From Tridacna crocea (Eukaryota; Mollusca; Bivalvia; Cardiida; Cardiidae), in assembly GCA_943736015.1 (NCBI GenBank), contig OX031061.1, forward strand, positions 13,587,290 through 13,651,289: 64,000 bases of DNA, read 5' to 3'. Below, piece by piece: positions 9,611-20,259 of this stretch. Below the pieces are notes generated by a model. That model was not told the DNA's origin. It saw nothing but the letters and a program-made list of their open reading frames with translations, and made no database searches. Every line of letters begins with the position of its first letter. The stretch's first letter is position 1. A program made the translations under genes and the position numbers.

Positions 9611-9759
9611 GTTTGTTTTTCGGTGAAAGATTGAAATTTATTTCATCAAGTGAACACCATCGGTAATATTTTCACGAGTGGCGCAGCCACTCGTGAAAAT
9701 ATTACCGATGGTGTTCACGAGATGAAATAAATTTCGATCTGTCACCGAAAAAAACAAAT
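9611..9759. repeat. Long palindrome (family I), ~149 bp
   Basis: Two ~72 bp arms, nearly perfect: GTTTGTTTTTCGGTGAAAGA ... TTCACGAGTGGC and GCCACTCGTGAA ... TCACCGAAAAAAACAAAT, with almost no spacer. It could extrude as a cruciform or be read as a long hairpin RNA. Non-coding. Confidence 0.85.
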
Positions 9760-9765
9760 ATTCTA

Positions 9766-10060
9766 TTTATTTCATGCTTTTAACCCTTTCTGATAGGAGC
9801 TTTATCAAAATCCAGTACAGTTCTTTTCCGTTATTCCACGTGGCGTACCCCTTCCGCACAGCAAAGCATTACAATATTACGTCAAGCGCGAGAAATGTAA
9901 GGTAAATGATATCATATTTCCCATCTGGTTGTCAGGCATGAGCAGTTTACCTTGACGATAGGAACATGAAAATTGGTATTTTCAGTGGTCGTATCCATAT
10001 AATATGGAAAAATATTTTCACTGCTATCTCTCGATATGCTACCGGAAAGCATGAAATAAA
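9766..10060. repeat. Small inverted-repeat element, possible
   Basis: TATTTATTTCATGCTTTT at the left and GGAAAGCATGAAATAAA at the right form short inverted termini ~290 bp apart, directly after the family I palindrome. The interior is unrecognised. Confidence 0.4.
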
Positions 10061-10084
10061 CTCCAGGAAAGCACAGACTGGTGC

Positions 10085-10182
10085 ACTGGCCTCTGCTATA
10101 TAATTGATATAATATTAATAACGGTGTTAAACATCATTGTTAATAACGGTGTTAAACATCATAAAACCAACCAATCTTTTTT
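10085..10182 (+). repeat. SINE/LINE 3' tail with doubled motif
   Basis: TTAATAACGGTGTTAAACAT occurs twice in tandem, followed by ACCAACCAATC. The same GGCGTTAAACACCAT / CAATCAATC tail type occurs at 18421-18500, suggesting a shared LINE-type 3' end. Confidence 0.5.
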
Positions 10183-10562
10183 TTTTCTGATATTTTTGTC
10201 AGCATCTGATCTATAGGCGAAGAAATCTTTCAAGAAACACAGGGATAAATCTAAAAGATTCAACGATATAAATGAAACTAAGTTGAGATAGGCGTGTACA
10301 ACTAAAATAGTCCAGCTCTGCTATTTGCGCAGATTTTCTAATGAAGCTCAACGAACCTTTAATTTCTCTTTTACAAGGGAGGATAAATTGAAATTCAGAA
10401 AAACCTTTAAGTAATTAAATAAGTTAACGAGACGTATTCCAAAAATTCAAAGTAAACGAAGCCAAATAAATTCAGTACATTTTAAGTGTTTTCGTAGACC
10501 TATTAGGGGAAAACCTTTTCTAATGGCTTCTAAAAGTTTTCACCAGCAAGTGAAGATTTTCG

Positions 10563-10640
10563 GGACGGCATCGACCAAGATCAGACTGCACGTTCTATGA
10601 AGTATGATTTTGAATCCATACCGTCTGCTTGTTTATCCAA
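10563..10640. repeat. Family D-like hairpin fragment
   Basis: GACGGCATCGACCAAGATCA and GACTGCACGTTCTATGAAGT are followed by the decayed partner ATGATTTTGAATCCATACCG. Ends are not identified. Confidence 0.45.
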
Positions 10641-10948
10641 GCCTATAGGAAAACAAAACAAAACAAGAAAAAAAACCGAAAATTCCAGACAAACAACGAC
10701 ATGAAGCGAACAGAACTTTACAATTCAAGCGAAATAGAGAAGACTTTAGAATATAATCAATGGATGAGGGTCTATACGGTAAATTGCGCCAGACATTGAT
10801 CCGAATGATAAACGAATTCCAATGTTTGATTTTTTTCCCTTTTCATTATTCAATCCATTGGAGACGGGTTGAGTGACCCTGGTAGTTGTACTTCTCACGT
10901 CCTTGGAATGGCATCATATCTTATTCCTTTATAACATAATGCTGAGTG

Positions 10949-11146
10949 TTAACACCCGTGATAGGAAAAAGCCTTTGAAAATACTGTGGGAAAAGGAGAA
11001 AATGTAACCAGCATTTTCTCTTCTTTCCCATAATGTTTTCTTTTCTTTCATGTGAAAGAAAAATTCATTTTCGTCACATTTATTTGTCGTCTGCGAAAGC
11101 TTTTCAATTTGTGGCATTCTGAAATTCGTCGTTATGTAAAGAGTTA
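10949..11146 (+). mobile_element. Family A MITE, diverged left end
   Basis: TTAA 10949-10952 (left end ACACCCGTGATAGG, much diverged) and TTAA 11143-11146 after CGTTATGTAAAGAG. The core AATACTGTGGGAAAAGGAGA / TCTTCTTTCCCATAATGTTT is shortened at the tip. Confidence 0.7.
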
Positions 11147-11376
11147 AAGTGATATCTTATAGACAATATTCAAAGGGAGCTACTGAAATTATTTTCTCAT
11201 CATACATAAAGAGTAATTAGTGAATTTAGTAAGGCGATAGCTTGCAAATCATCAGAAAAGATTAAAGACAAAATGTAAAAAAAAAAGTGTTTTCTGCTGT
11301 ATTTCCTTATTTGGCTACAGAGCCTCATGGGGCATTTTTAAATTTCGAATTAGAGTTTCGCAAGTATTGTAGGTAT

Positions 11377-11917
11377 CACTGTATGGAAACTCTGTACGGG
11401 AAATTTCTTCGGTGAATTCAAGATGGCGGACACGTGTTATTGACAAAGTAAGTGTCGTTTAATTTTGGTCCAAACTTGTTTCAGATTGCATCCCCCACAA
11501 CGAGTAAGGTACCAATCTAAAGAGCTTTGACTGAAAAATCAAGCGATAGTAGCTGATGAGAAAACGGGAGTGCCTCTTGTCCGTAATCCCTCGCTGAACA
11601 TGATGTTTTGATGAAGTTGAAAAAGTAAGCGGGAGACCGGGAGAAAACTGGCTTTATTTCATCGAATAGAAAGCTAACGATAAAAGAAGGTGCCTCGATC
11701 GGTGGGGAAATGTCATATTCTTACAACTGTACCAAAATACGTTGCTTATATTTACTGATTTAGCTGCTATAAAGTTTTGAAATTTTGCATGGTGTACTCT
11801 TTGGTGCAAACCGAAACTAAACTACTGTATGGTTGGGTGATCGAAATTTCTGTACGCTTCGGTAACAAATATGAAGTCAAAAATCTGTACGCTTCGGTGA
11901 AAATGATTAAAGGAGAA
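11377..11917 (+). repeat. Left arm of the long-TIR element
   Basis: Pairs with 14208-14760. It contains CAAGATGGCGGAC at 11419-11431, a YY1-like motif, and two near-identical short segments (CTGTACGCTTCGGTAACAAA and CTGTACGCTTCGGTGAAAAT) close to its inner end. Confidence 0.85.
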
Positions 11918-11974
11918 AAATGCTAGAACAGTCTATTTGTATTTCCCGCACAGCGAGAATTTCTTATACAAGTA

Positions 11975-12075
11975 CAATCAATCAATCAATAAAGTTTATT
12001 TGTTCAAATCATACATACATGATACACGAACAAAGAGTACAACTTACATACATATAAAATTATAGAAAGTGACGG
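11975..12075 (-). repeat. LINE 3' terminus, relic
   Basis: Read on the minus strand it ends ACAAATAAACTTTATTGATT followed by GATTGATTG: an A-rich end, a polyadenylation-like motif and a GATT simple repeat, as expected for a non-LTR retrotransposon 3' end. It was probably captured inside the long-TIR element. No frame remains nearby. Confidence 0.5.
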
Positions 12076-12529
12076 GGAAAAATAGGTTAGAAAAGTTGGG
12101 GGGGGGGCCATAACCTTGGTCAAAATGAGAATAGAATGAGAAATAGACTATAGGGCTTGAAAAGATCATGTAAAAGGGCCTTTTTTATTTGATTGGTCAA
12201 TTCGTTTTACACACAGTGACGTAGTTTCATTGATAGGTTGGGTAAATAAACAAATGTGCACGTGATAAACAGTTTTTCTATGGAGAGATACAAGAATTTT
12301 GTAGACTGTAAAGTCCTTATAAGAGAGTTGTCGGATGTTTCAATGAAAATTTAATGGATTTTATGCTTATCAGTATAAGTACATGTACATGTTTGTCGAT
12401 AAATTTCTGTTTTTTGAACTTCGTATCCACTGAACATCCATTCGGTAGATATGAAGTTCATTTAGCATTTTAAGAGTCATTCAAAACACTAGATCTAAAT
12501 GGGTCTGTTTACACTACATCTATTTGTTT

Positions 12530-12612
12530 ACTCTCTCTCTCTCTCTCCTCCTCCTCCTCCTCACTCGCACCCCACACACATGCACAACTCAACACAACAC
12601 ATACATAACATA
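12530..12612 (+). repeat. CT / CCT / CA simple-repeat tract
   Basis: CTCTCTCTCTCTCTCTCT is followed by CCTCCTCCTCCTCC, a CACCCCACACACA stretch and CAACACAACACA. Low complexity. Confidence 0.85.
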
Positions 12613-12619
12613 AATCACA

Positions 12620-14200
12620 TGCAATTTAGTGGACTGCGAAAATGTAGTCCATGATCAATCAGCACAAATGTGTAGACCGATCATTAACCACATCATCCAC
12701 ATGAAACCAATTTGTGTCATTTACTCTATATTTTGTTTGTCATGTTAAAACCGTATAATGCCTCAGAAATGAGTCACGCCAGGGTTTCCTGGCTTTGATA
12801 GAGAATTCTTTGTTAATCCCATTTTCTAAAGGAAAAGTACGAGCCATTTTAAAATAATGTTTAAAATTAGTGTGAATTTGAAAAAAAAAAAACTATCCCC
12901 AGATAAAACTACAATGTATCAACGTATTCAGATGACCTCGATCAAGACCTTTTATTCTGGTATACTAAACACCGGAGTGTAAAAAAGATAAAGATATGTT
13001 ATTAACAGAATGTAAGAAAAAAAGATTAAGTTCCATGTGTATAATTTTATGGTAGAACACTGAAAGTAGAAGAAAACAATATTACTAAAGTAGTTCCTCA
13101 TCCGTGTAACTGAAACATAAAAAGTGTGAGTTTATAAAAGCTTTAAAATGAAAGCTACGGAATAAGGACAACATGTCCCTTGGAAATGCTTACAAAAGGA
13201 TGATAGAAAGGGGGCGTAACTCAGAAAACGATGTAATGAAGACAGAGTTGCCTGAGTGTGTTGTATAGTCATCCGGAGCTTCTAGTCAAAGGATTTGATA
13301 CTTTGAAAATTAAGATCGAGATTAGTGGGTTTTTTTCCCCTAAATGAAAAAAGAGCTATGGTTCTTCTAGACTAAATTTCTCAGTTCTATCGATGTGTGA
13401 AAACTGTCGATTTCAATTAATGAAGAAACGCATAATTTATGCTAAAGTAAAACTCTTAAATGTGAATTTAATAACAGGCATGCGATTATCTTTTTTAAAA
13501 GGTCTCATAAGGTATAAAGAATAACAAACGATCACTAAGGCGATATCAATGTAAATTAAAAATGTGCTATATAGCTACAAGGCAGTGCACAAAGGAGTTT
13601 TGTATTGCATTTTTCACTGCCGGTTCTTAGTGTTTGAAAAGTCAAGCCAAAGCTCAGAGATGTGTCATTGTTTGATTCGGGCTTTATATGGCTTTCCAAC
13701 TGGTTCTAGTCCGATCAACACAAAGTTTGCTCAGAAAGTGCTTCACGTGTTCACCAGCACTGGGCTTGGGCTCTAAAAATGTGTCGCCAAATGACATACA
13801 AACATAGCCATGGAGTGTCCCTTGTGGAATTCTAACCAACACCATCCACAAAAAGTTACTAAAAATCTACATTACCTACTGCGCCACGGAAGACCCCTGA
13901 TCAATAAATAATTATAGAGGAGGTACGGTTCTATATTTCGCTTTTCACATGATGCGTCTTTGAAGTTTGTACTATAGATGGCTTCTACATTTTTGGTGTT
14001 AGACCAAGACAAAAACCTTAAGTTTATTCTTTTCATGTTAAAGGCCAATATATATATACACACGTATACAGGATGCTTCTGTTCATGTAGTTCAGTACTT
14101 CTCAAAAACGAGCCATTTTAGTGTACGAAGTTGCGGATTTATACATCACGTTTCTTTGAGTTTCAACATAAAAACATCAAGTAAATGACCCATGTAGGCT
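12620..14200. other. Interior of the long-TIR element, nothing recognised
   Basis: AT-rich. The longest frames (about 70 codons) show no motif, and no DDE-type catalytic block is visible on either strand. Function, if any, is unknown. Confidence 0.4.
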
Positions 14201-14207
14201 GTTCGTA

Positions 14208-14760
14208 TATTTCCTTTTTTCCTCCCTTAATCGTTTTCACCGAAGCATACAGATTTTTGACTTCATATTTGTTACCGAAGCGTAAAGAAATTTCGATCAC
14301 CCAACCATACAGTAGTTTAGTTTCGGTTTGCACCGAAGAGTACACCATGCAAAATTTCAAAACTTTATAACAGCTAAATCAGTAAATATAAGCAACGTAT
14401 TTTGGTACAGTTGTAAGAATATGACATTTCCCCACCGATCGAGGCACCTTCTTTTATCGTTAGCTTTCTATTCGATGAAATAAAGCCAGTTTTCTCCCGG
14501 TCTCCCGCTTACTTTTTCAACTTCATCAAAACATCATGTTCAGCGAGGGATTGCGGACAATTGGCACTCCCGTTTTCTCATCAGCTACTATCGCTTGATT
14601 TTTCAATCAAAGCTCTTTAGATTGGTACCTTACTCGTTGTGGGGGATGCAATCTGAAACAAGTTTGGACCAAAATTAAACGACACTTACTTTGTCGATAG
14701 CACGTGTCCGCCATCTTGAATTCACCGAAGAAATTTCCCGTACAGAGTTTCCATACAGTG
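14208..14760 (-). repeat. Right arm of the long-TIR element
   Basis: Inverted partner of 11377-11917. Small differences (for example GCACTCCCGTTTTCTCATCA against the left arm TGATGAGAAAACGGGAGTGC) show a close match with few changes. It carries the YY1-like motif on the minus strand (GTCCGCCATCTTG, 14705-14717). Confidence 0.85.
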
Positions 14761-14900
14761 GGTATGTCACGTCATAAATAACACGCATCGACCACGAGAA
14801 GGTGTATTCAAATTTGTACGGTGACGTCATATCTGATGTGATAAAAATAAATGGAAACGACTCTTTACCTTAACCCCAAAGTGGCGCCATTTCACCGAAT

Positions 14901-14990
14901 GAAAATGCACTAAAGCCCTCGGGGTAGATATCAAGGTGGCGGGCCGATATCACTCTCCGGCCCTCATCAGCCGTGTAATAACCTCTAATT
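14901..14990. repeat. Family J GC-rich half-palindrome
   Basis: TAAAGCCCTCGGGGTAGATA, GGTGGCGGGCCGATATCACT and CCGGCCCTCATCAGCCGTGT, then AATAACCTCTAATTA. This is one arm of the palindromes at 16703-17009, joined to the start of the large inverted repeat. Confidence 0.75.
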
Positions 14991-15489
14991 ACTACATTCT
15001 GTTACTAATAATAGTAACATTTTCCACCGAAAATGGTGTAATATCAGTGTCATTCGAGGGCCGAAATGGCGGGGCAACGGGCTGATATCTGATATCCTGC
15101 CCGTTGATAAGATATTTGTTCTATATCTATAGCAACAGAACACTTGCTCGTAAACTAACGTTCTCAAAACATCCATTTTGATAAAATGGCGGAATCGGTC
15201 CGTCATTCGCTAGCGGACAAATCTTCAGAACTACACTCAACGTTGGATCGTCAAACCAACAAACACATGATAAATAATGAATAGATTGTTGTTGCCTTGG
15301 ATTGGGAAACTTATCAGGCAATGTGTTGTGTCTATAGGCTAGATCTAGTAGTTCTACAGTGTTTATCCATTGAGCCGGGTGAACCGAGCTTGATTAAGTT
15401 TTATAATTCGAAGCACCAACCATCTATTTATCCTGTTTCTAAGTTTTGATCCGTATCACACAAAACTGAATATTTGGATTGAGAAACAG

Positions 15490-16467
15490 CACGGTGTAGG
15501 ACCGGAAGTGTACAGTGTTTGAGATTGTATGTCACTTGGGAGTCTGTACAGCGTTGAAATGTCACTTAGTCGTGAAAATTGCTAACACACGGTAAGTCAA
15601 GCTGGTGATTTTTCATTTATTTTGATAGCTATTATAAAACCTTCATATCCAGGTGTTTGTTTGTTAATCAAAGACCGTATCAAGAACACTCATGTGCTCT
15701 GAAAAGCTTTCCTGGAGATATGGGGATGCCTTGATCATGTAACCATACTAAAATACAGATGATTTTGCCTAAAAACAACGGGGTAATTTGTTTGATTAAT
15801 CATCCTTAAAAGCTTTTTTTGCTGAACGGAAAATGTATAGACAGTTTCTTTATTCACTTTTGTTTGAAAACATGTAAAGAATTGGTAACAAAATCGACTA
15901 CAATGCTCCTAATCGTTCGTTTAAAATGGCATGTCAACATAGGGAATTTGTACTGTCACTTGATAAGCTGTTGTACAGTCACTTCAGATCTACAATATCC
16001 TATACAAGTGACAGTACAAAATTCTGTTGGTAGACATGCTGGAGTTTCGTCATTTTAATCGCTTTTAAGGTCACAACTTGGAACTTGTTGATGAAAAGAG
16101 AAAGCAGACACATCGGCAGACCTTTTAATCGTAGAAAGAACTCTCTCGTGTGCGCTAAAGCGAAAATTCTGCTATTTTTTGTAGTTGAAAATCATTTCAA
16201 TTTTCTCACATCAAGATGATCAAGATATTCTTATTGCTTTAAGGAAGTTGCATATTGCACGATCAGGTGCCTGGCATATTTAATATATATCAAAAGTACA
16301 TGTGGATGGAAAGAATTCAATCAAATATAAAAATAAATGAAAAATAAAATTTAATTTCTCTTACCGTGAAAACACAGTTTTCTAGAATCAAGTGGCATTT
16401 CGCCACTGTACAGACTCCAAAGTGACATACAATATCAAACAATGCACACTTCCGGTCCTACACTGTG
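15490..16467 (+). mobile_element. Family K TIR element, complete (978 bp), AACAG duplication
   Basis: Termini CACGGTGTAGGACCGGAAGT and ACTTCCGGTCCTACACTGTG extend into ~60 bp inverted repeats (GTCACTTGGGAGTCTGTACA / TGTACAGACTCCAAAGTGAC). AACAG flanks both sides (15485-15489, 16468-16472). The other arm of the giant palindrome preserves the empty site near 17228-17240. No transposase frame is seen, so it is non-autonomous. Confidence 0.85.
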
Positions 16468-16702
16468 AACAGTAGATCTAATGGTAACATCTTTTTAACA
16501 ATGAACAACCATGAAGAAATGTTTATTCAAAACGTCCTATACTGCACATATGCAGCTCAACGATCGTGATGATGAATGACGTCATGAACGTGACGTTTAC
16601 ACGCGGAAAAAAGTTGTGTGGAATGGAGATAAGATTTTTTTTTGTTTTTAGTTTTTAAACATGCTAGAAAATAAAAAAAAATCGAGCTATTGATCCATGA
16701 AT

Positions 16703-17009
16703 GTAATAACGAGGTTATTACACGGCTGATGAGGGCCGGAGAGTGATATCGGCCCTCCACCTCGAAATCTGCCCTCGGGCTAAAGCCCTCGGGGCAGATA
16801 TCTAGGTGGCGGGCCGATATCACTCTCCGGCCCTCATCAGCCATGTAATAATTAGAGGTTATTACACGGCTGATGAGGGCCGGAGAGTGATATCGGCCCG
16901 CCACCTTGATATCTGCCCCGAGGGCTTTAGCCCGAGGGCAGATTTCGAGGTGGAGGGCCGATATCACTCTCCGGCCCTCATCAGCCGTGTAATAACCTCG
17001 TTATTACAT
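16703..17009. repeat. Two tail-to-tail family J palindromes at the centre of the giant inverted repeat
   Basis: TTATTACACGGCTGATGAGG, GCCGGAGAGTGATATCGGCC and GCCCTCGGGCTAAAGCCCTC occur in both orientations. Each half (16703-16850, 16857-17009) is itself palindromic, and the halves mirror each other about AATTAGAGG near 16853. It is far more GC-rich than its surroundings. Read as protein, both strands give repeated LEICP- and RYHSPALISRV-like strings, an artefact of symmetry. Confidence 0.85.
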
Positions 17010-17733
17010 TCATGGATCAGTTGCACGATTATTTTGGTTTTTTAGCATGTTTAAATACTAAAAACAAAAATATCTTGTCTCCATTCGACACAACTTTTTT
17101 TCCTCGGGTAAACGTCACGATCATGACGTCATTCATCATCACTATCGTAGAGCTGCGTTTTTGCAGTATAGGACGTTTAAATAAACAGTTCTTCATGTTT
17201 GTTTATTGTTAAAAAGATGTTGCCATTATTGTTTCTCAATCTAAATATTCAATTCAGTGTGTTAGGGATCAAAACAGGATAAATAGAAAGATGGTTGGTT
17301 CTTCGAATTATGAAACTTAATCAAGCTCGGTTCATCCGGCTCAATAGATAAAAATCGAAGAAATACTAGCCTATAGACACTACACATTGCCTGATAAGTT
17401 TCCCAATCGAAGACAACAACTATCTATTCTCTATTTATCACGTCTTTGTTGGTTAAACGATTCAACTTTGCCTGTAGTTTTGAAGATTTGTTCGCTAGCG
17501 ATTGACGGACCGATTCCGCCATTTTTTTCAAAATGGATGTTTTGAGAACGTTCGTTTGCGAGAGAGTGTTCTGTTGCTATAGATATAGAACAAATATCTT
17601 ATCAACGGGCAGGATAACAGATATCAGCCCGTTGCCCCGTCATATCTGCCCTCGCGTGACACTGATATCACACCATTTTCGGTGGAAAATGTTACTATTA
17701 TTAGTAACAGAATGTAATAACCTCTAATTATAC

Positions 17734-18420
17734 GATTGTAGAAATATACATAACCGCTCGTATTGTTGTATTACAACGGAAAATTTGATTATAAAATTAA
17801 AACTAATAGGCCAATTTAAGAACGACCGTTTTTAAAAGATTCTTTTTATTCTACTTGACAGAGCAAATTTTGACATTTTCAAAAAAAACCTCGAGTCGTC
17901 ACAATTCAAAAATAAAAATGTGCACTTTTTGGGAACAGGAGAAAATGCCTCCTCTTTTTCTTTAGTTTAAACATATTTTATTTGCAAATTCAACTAAAAT
18001 GTAGCCTACATGATAATTTACAAATACAGTTCAAAATTTTCTGCAAAATGGATAAGAACGAGAGAAGTGCATGCTTATAATGCTCTTGTCCAAGTCGATA
18101 GCCTAAAAAGCGAGTACAAGTCGTAGATTTAACCTAATATACTATATACTATTCTTTTTCCTTCAATGCTTTCTTTCTGCACGAATACAAAGTCTTCTTC
18201 TTCAGTGATATTCGATTTACTGCGCATAATTTTATCGGCTTGTAAAGATTTACGACTCGTATAACGAACGTTTTATTTCATTTTTTTTCTTTGAAGCCCC
18301 ACATGCTTTTGTAAAGTGAAGGAAGCCTAATGAATTCTTATATAACGAAATATATCTGTAAATCAAAACAAGCAAGTTTTTTGTAGTGACTTTTTTTTCA
18401 ATAATTTGCCAAAAGAAAAT
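17734..18420. other. No recognisable feature
   Basis: AT-rich. A fragment at ~17925-17975 (GGGAACAGGAGAAAATGCCT) recalls the A hairpin but is too short to assign. Confidence 0.35.
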
Positions 18421-18500
18421 TAATGCCGCCGCGATATAACTGAAATATTGTTGGAAACGGCGTTAAACACCATAAGTCAATCAATCAATCTAACCATCAA
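18421..18500 (+). repeat. SINE/LINE 3' tail
   Basis: GCCGCGATATAACTGAAATA, TTGTTGGAAACGGCGTTAAA and CACCATAAGTCAATCAATCA form a tail of the type shared by mollusc SINEs and their LINE partners. A decayed version is at 50550-50628. Confidence 0.6.
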
Positions 18501-18588
18501 TAAGTCAAACAATCCTCACGGGCGACAAGAAGGAGTGATTGTCATATATTTTGTAAAGGTTCCTACAGTATAAAACAGGATAAACAGG

Positions 18589-19348
18589 TTAACCTTTATC
18601 CTTCTAAGTAACTAAAATTGAATTTTAAATTTGACACTTAAAGGTGGCCCTTCAGATTTTGGGATGAACATTTTACAGACAAGCCAGAAAATCATCCTTA
18701 TACTCCCATAGCCTTTTAATTTGCCTTCATAAAATCCCAGTAGTCGAAAACCATCCGATAACACGATAAATTAGAGATTTATTACGGACCAGTATGACAC
18801 CAACGGGAGACACGTTCTATTTTTAGATTATAAATTCTCTCATTTAAATACAGGAAAACACAGACAAAGTTTCAAACATCCGTCCGAAGGAGACATTATG
18901 GAAAACAATTATTACATGTTTTTTATGTAATGGAATTTAAGCGTTATCAGTCACCTGCCAGTCATTTGACATTCCCACAATGCTTTATTGATTTTTAGCG
19001 CGGAATCTAGAAATAGCTTAAGAGGCTACGTAGCCTTTTAAGGGGATACCATCATTTTTTTTTTTTTGTAATTTTATGATTCTTACTTATTGATGATTTG
19101 TATTTTTTTTCTTTTTTTTCATATAAATTTCAATGATATATATATATTTTTTAATTTGGTGAGATGTGAAAAATTCTAAATACCCACCTTTAAAAACCTA
19201 AAAATTTGCTGTTTCAAAGGTATGATTTAGGGAACTCCTTATCGGACAGTGTAGATCCAAGATCAGACTGCACGTTCTGTGCAGTCTGATCTTGATCTAC
19301 ACTGTCCGCAAAAGGTCAGTGAGTCGCGCTTGGCAGCCTATGGGTTAA
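18589..19348 (-). mobile_element. Family D TTAA MITE split by another TTAA element
   Basis: TTAA 18589-18592 and 19345-19348. The left end reads CCTTTATCCTTCTAAGTAAC. The right part has the hairpin AGATCCAAGATCAGACTGCA / TGCAGTCTGATCTTGATCTA and CAGCCTATGGGTTAA. Removing 18638-19187 restores a ~207 bp element that aligns with the copy at 36638-36854 through TTCAAAGGTATGATTTAGGG. Confidence 0.8.
18638..19191. mobile_element. TTAA-flanked element nested in a D copy
   Basis: TTAA at both ends with short inverted termini AGGTGGCCC / TACCCACCT, ~550 bp, non-coding and AT-rich. The host D sequence is continuous when this segment is removed with one TTAA, so it is a distinct, later insertion. The family is otherwise unseen in this window. 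Confidence 0.7.
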
Positions 19349-19454
19349 TACAGAATACGTGTCCTAGTATGCCAATATTTGCTATAGATTTGGATTTATA
19401 AAGCTGATCAACCACAGACCGCAACAAGTCTACGGCGCTCCGGCCAAAAGGGGT

Positions 19455-19821
19455 TTAACGTAGTGGACCCGTAATAGAAGACAGCTATTTCCACTATGAC
19501 ATTATCCTACAAAAAATAAGATTAAAAATGAGTATCGTTGTACTACTTTGACCGAGCCATTTTTTCCTTTTTGTCCTTCTTAGAGTTTTCATTTATAAAT
19601 CTAAAACTACTATATTTTCATTACAAAGAGATATGATAATTTCCTCCCTTTTTTGAAAACTGACAAAAGTATTAACAGATAATTTCAAGATAGACACTAA
19701 GGGAATCACTGGTCGGTTAAAAATGTGCAAAAGTATTATATCTGTACAAAATTGTCTTTATCAATTGTCAAGAATTTTTATGCCATACTGCAATAGGCCT
19801 ATTACGGGTCCACTACGTTAA
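19455..19821. mobile_element. TTAA-flanked element with 19-bp perfect inverted ends
   Basis: TTAA then CGTAGTGGACCCGTAATAG at the left; CTATTACGGGTCCACTACG then TTAA at the right. The total is 367 bp. The interior is AT-rich with no frame. It fits a piggyBac-type non-autonomous element by target and TIR layout. Confidence 0.8.
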
Positions 19822-19937
19822 ATGCATCTATAGTGGTGCATGATCCTTAGCAAATCATTAGATTAATATGCATCCATAAAACTCAACTTTGTCAAGCAAC
19901 CGACCGAATCATGAAGTAGACTGGTCTTTCGTCATAC

Positions 19938-20056
19938 GAAACATTTACAACTAGCAAAATGTTTCGACCCATGTCAGCCTGCGCGTACTGCGCAGGCTGA
20001 CATGGGTCGATACTTTTTGCAGATGCATTAAGATCCCCTTTTCACGTAGCATTGGC
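19938..20056 (+). repeat. Family F hairpin repeat, best copy
   Basis: TTTCGACCCATGTCAGCCTG and CAGGCTGACATGGGTCGATA form a perfect ~20 bp stem around CGCGTACTGCG, with the tail CTTTTTGCAGATGCATTAAG. Related copies: 1-75, 49095-49170, 60985-61075, 61328-61400. Confidence 0.8.
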
Positions 20057-20259
20057 CCAATCGTAAATTGACCCCGACTCGGTATTATATAGATTCTGAT
20101 CTCCCAAGGGTACAGATATCCTAATTCTATAAAACAGTCTAGATAAGATTGCGTCGGGCCACCACGAAATCTACAAGCTAGGATACCACTTCCCGTAACA
20201 ATCTTATAGCAGAGAAAATTCGCTTTGTAGCAGACAAAAGTTGCTAACCTAAGTTCGAA

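Larger units (their letters stand above)
11377..14760. mobile_element. 3.4-kb element with ~540-bp terminal inverted repeats and GGTAT duplications
   Basis: The outermost bases are CACTGTATGG and CCATACAGTG. The direct repeat GGTAT flanks both sides (11372-11376 and 14761-14765), consistent with a 5-bp target duplication. The arms (about 11377-11917 and 14208-14760) match closely throughout, including GGGAAATTTCTTCGGTGAAT and CAAGATGGCGGACACGTG. The ~2.3 kb between them has no credible transposase; it contains a LINE 3' end and a CT/CCT tract. This is a non-autonomous DNA transposon with long TIRs; the superfamily is uncertain (a 5-bp duplication with CACTG ends does not settle it). Confidence 0.85.
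14985..17733. repeat. Giant inverted repeat (~870-bp arms) around a GC-rich core
   Basis: The right arm (about 16860-17733) is the reverse complement of the left arm (14985-15489 plus 16468-16850). Paired examples: TTACTAATAATAGTAACATT with AATGTTACTATTATTAGTAA, GAAAATGGTGTAATATCAGT with ACTGATATCACACCATTTTC, GCATGTTTAAATACTAAAAA with its decayed partner near 16650. The left arm is interrupted by a 978-bp K element. AATAACCTCTAATTA or its complement marks both outer ends and the centre. There is no coding content: peptides repeated in the two arms are palindrome artefacts. Confidence 0.85.

Noticed and set aside
16557..17045. Two opposite-strand frames with matching repeated peptides (ARHLDICPEGF, RYHSPALISRV)
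   Set aside because: Both arise from the J palindrome read in two orientations; symmetry, not homology, explains the match.
17925..17975. Additional family A copy
   Set aside because: Only ~20 matching bases (GGGAACAGGAGAAAATGCCT); too short to separate from chance.
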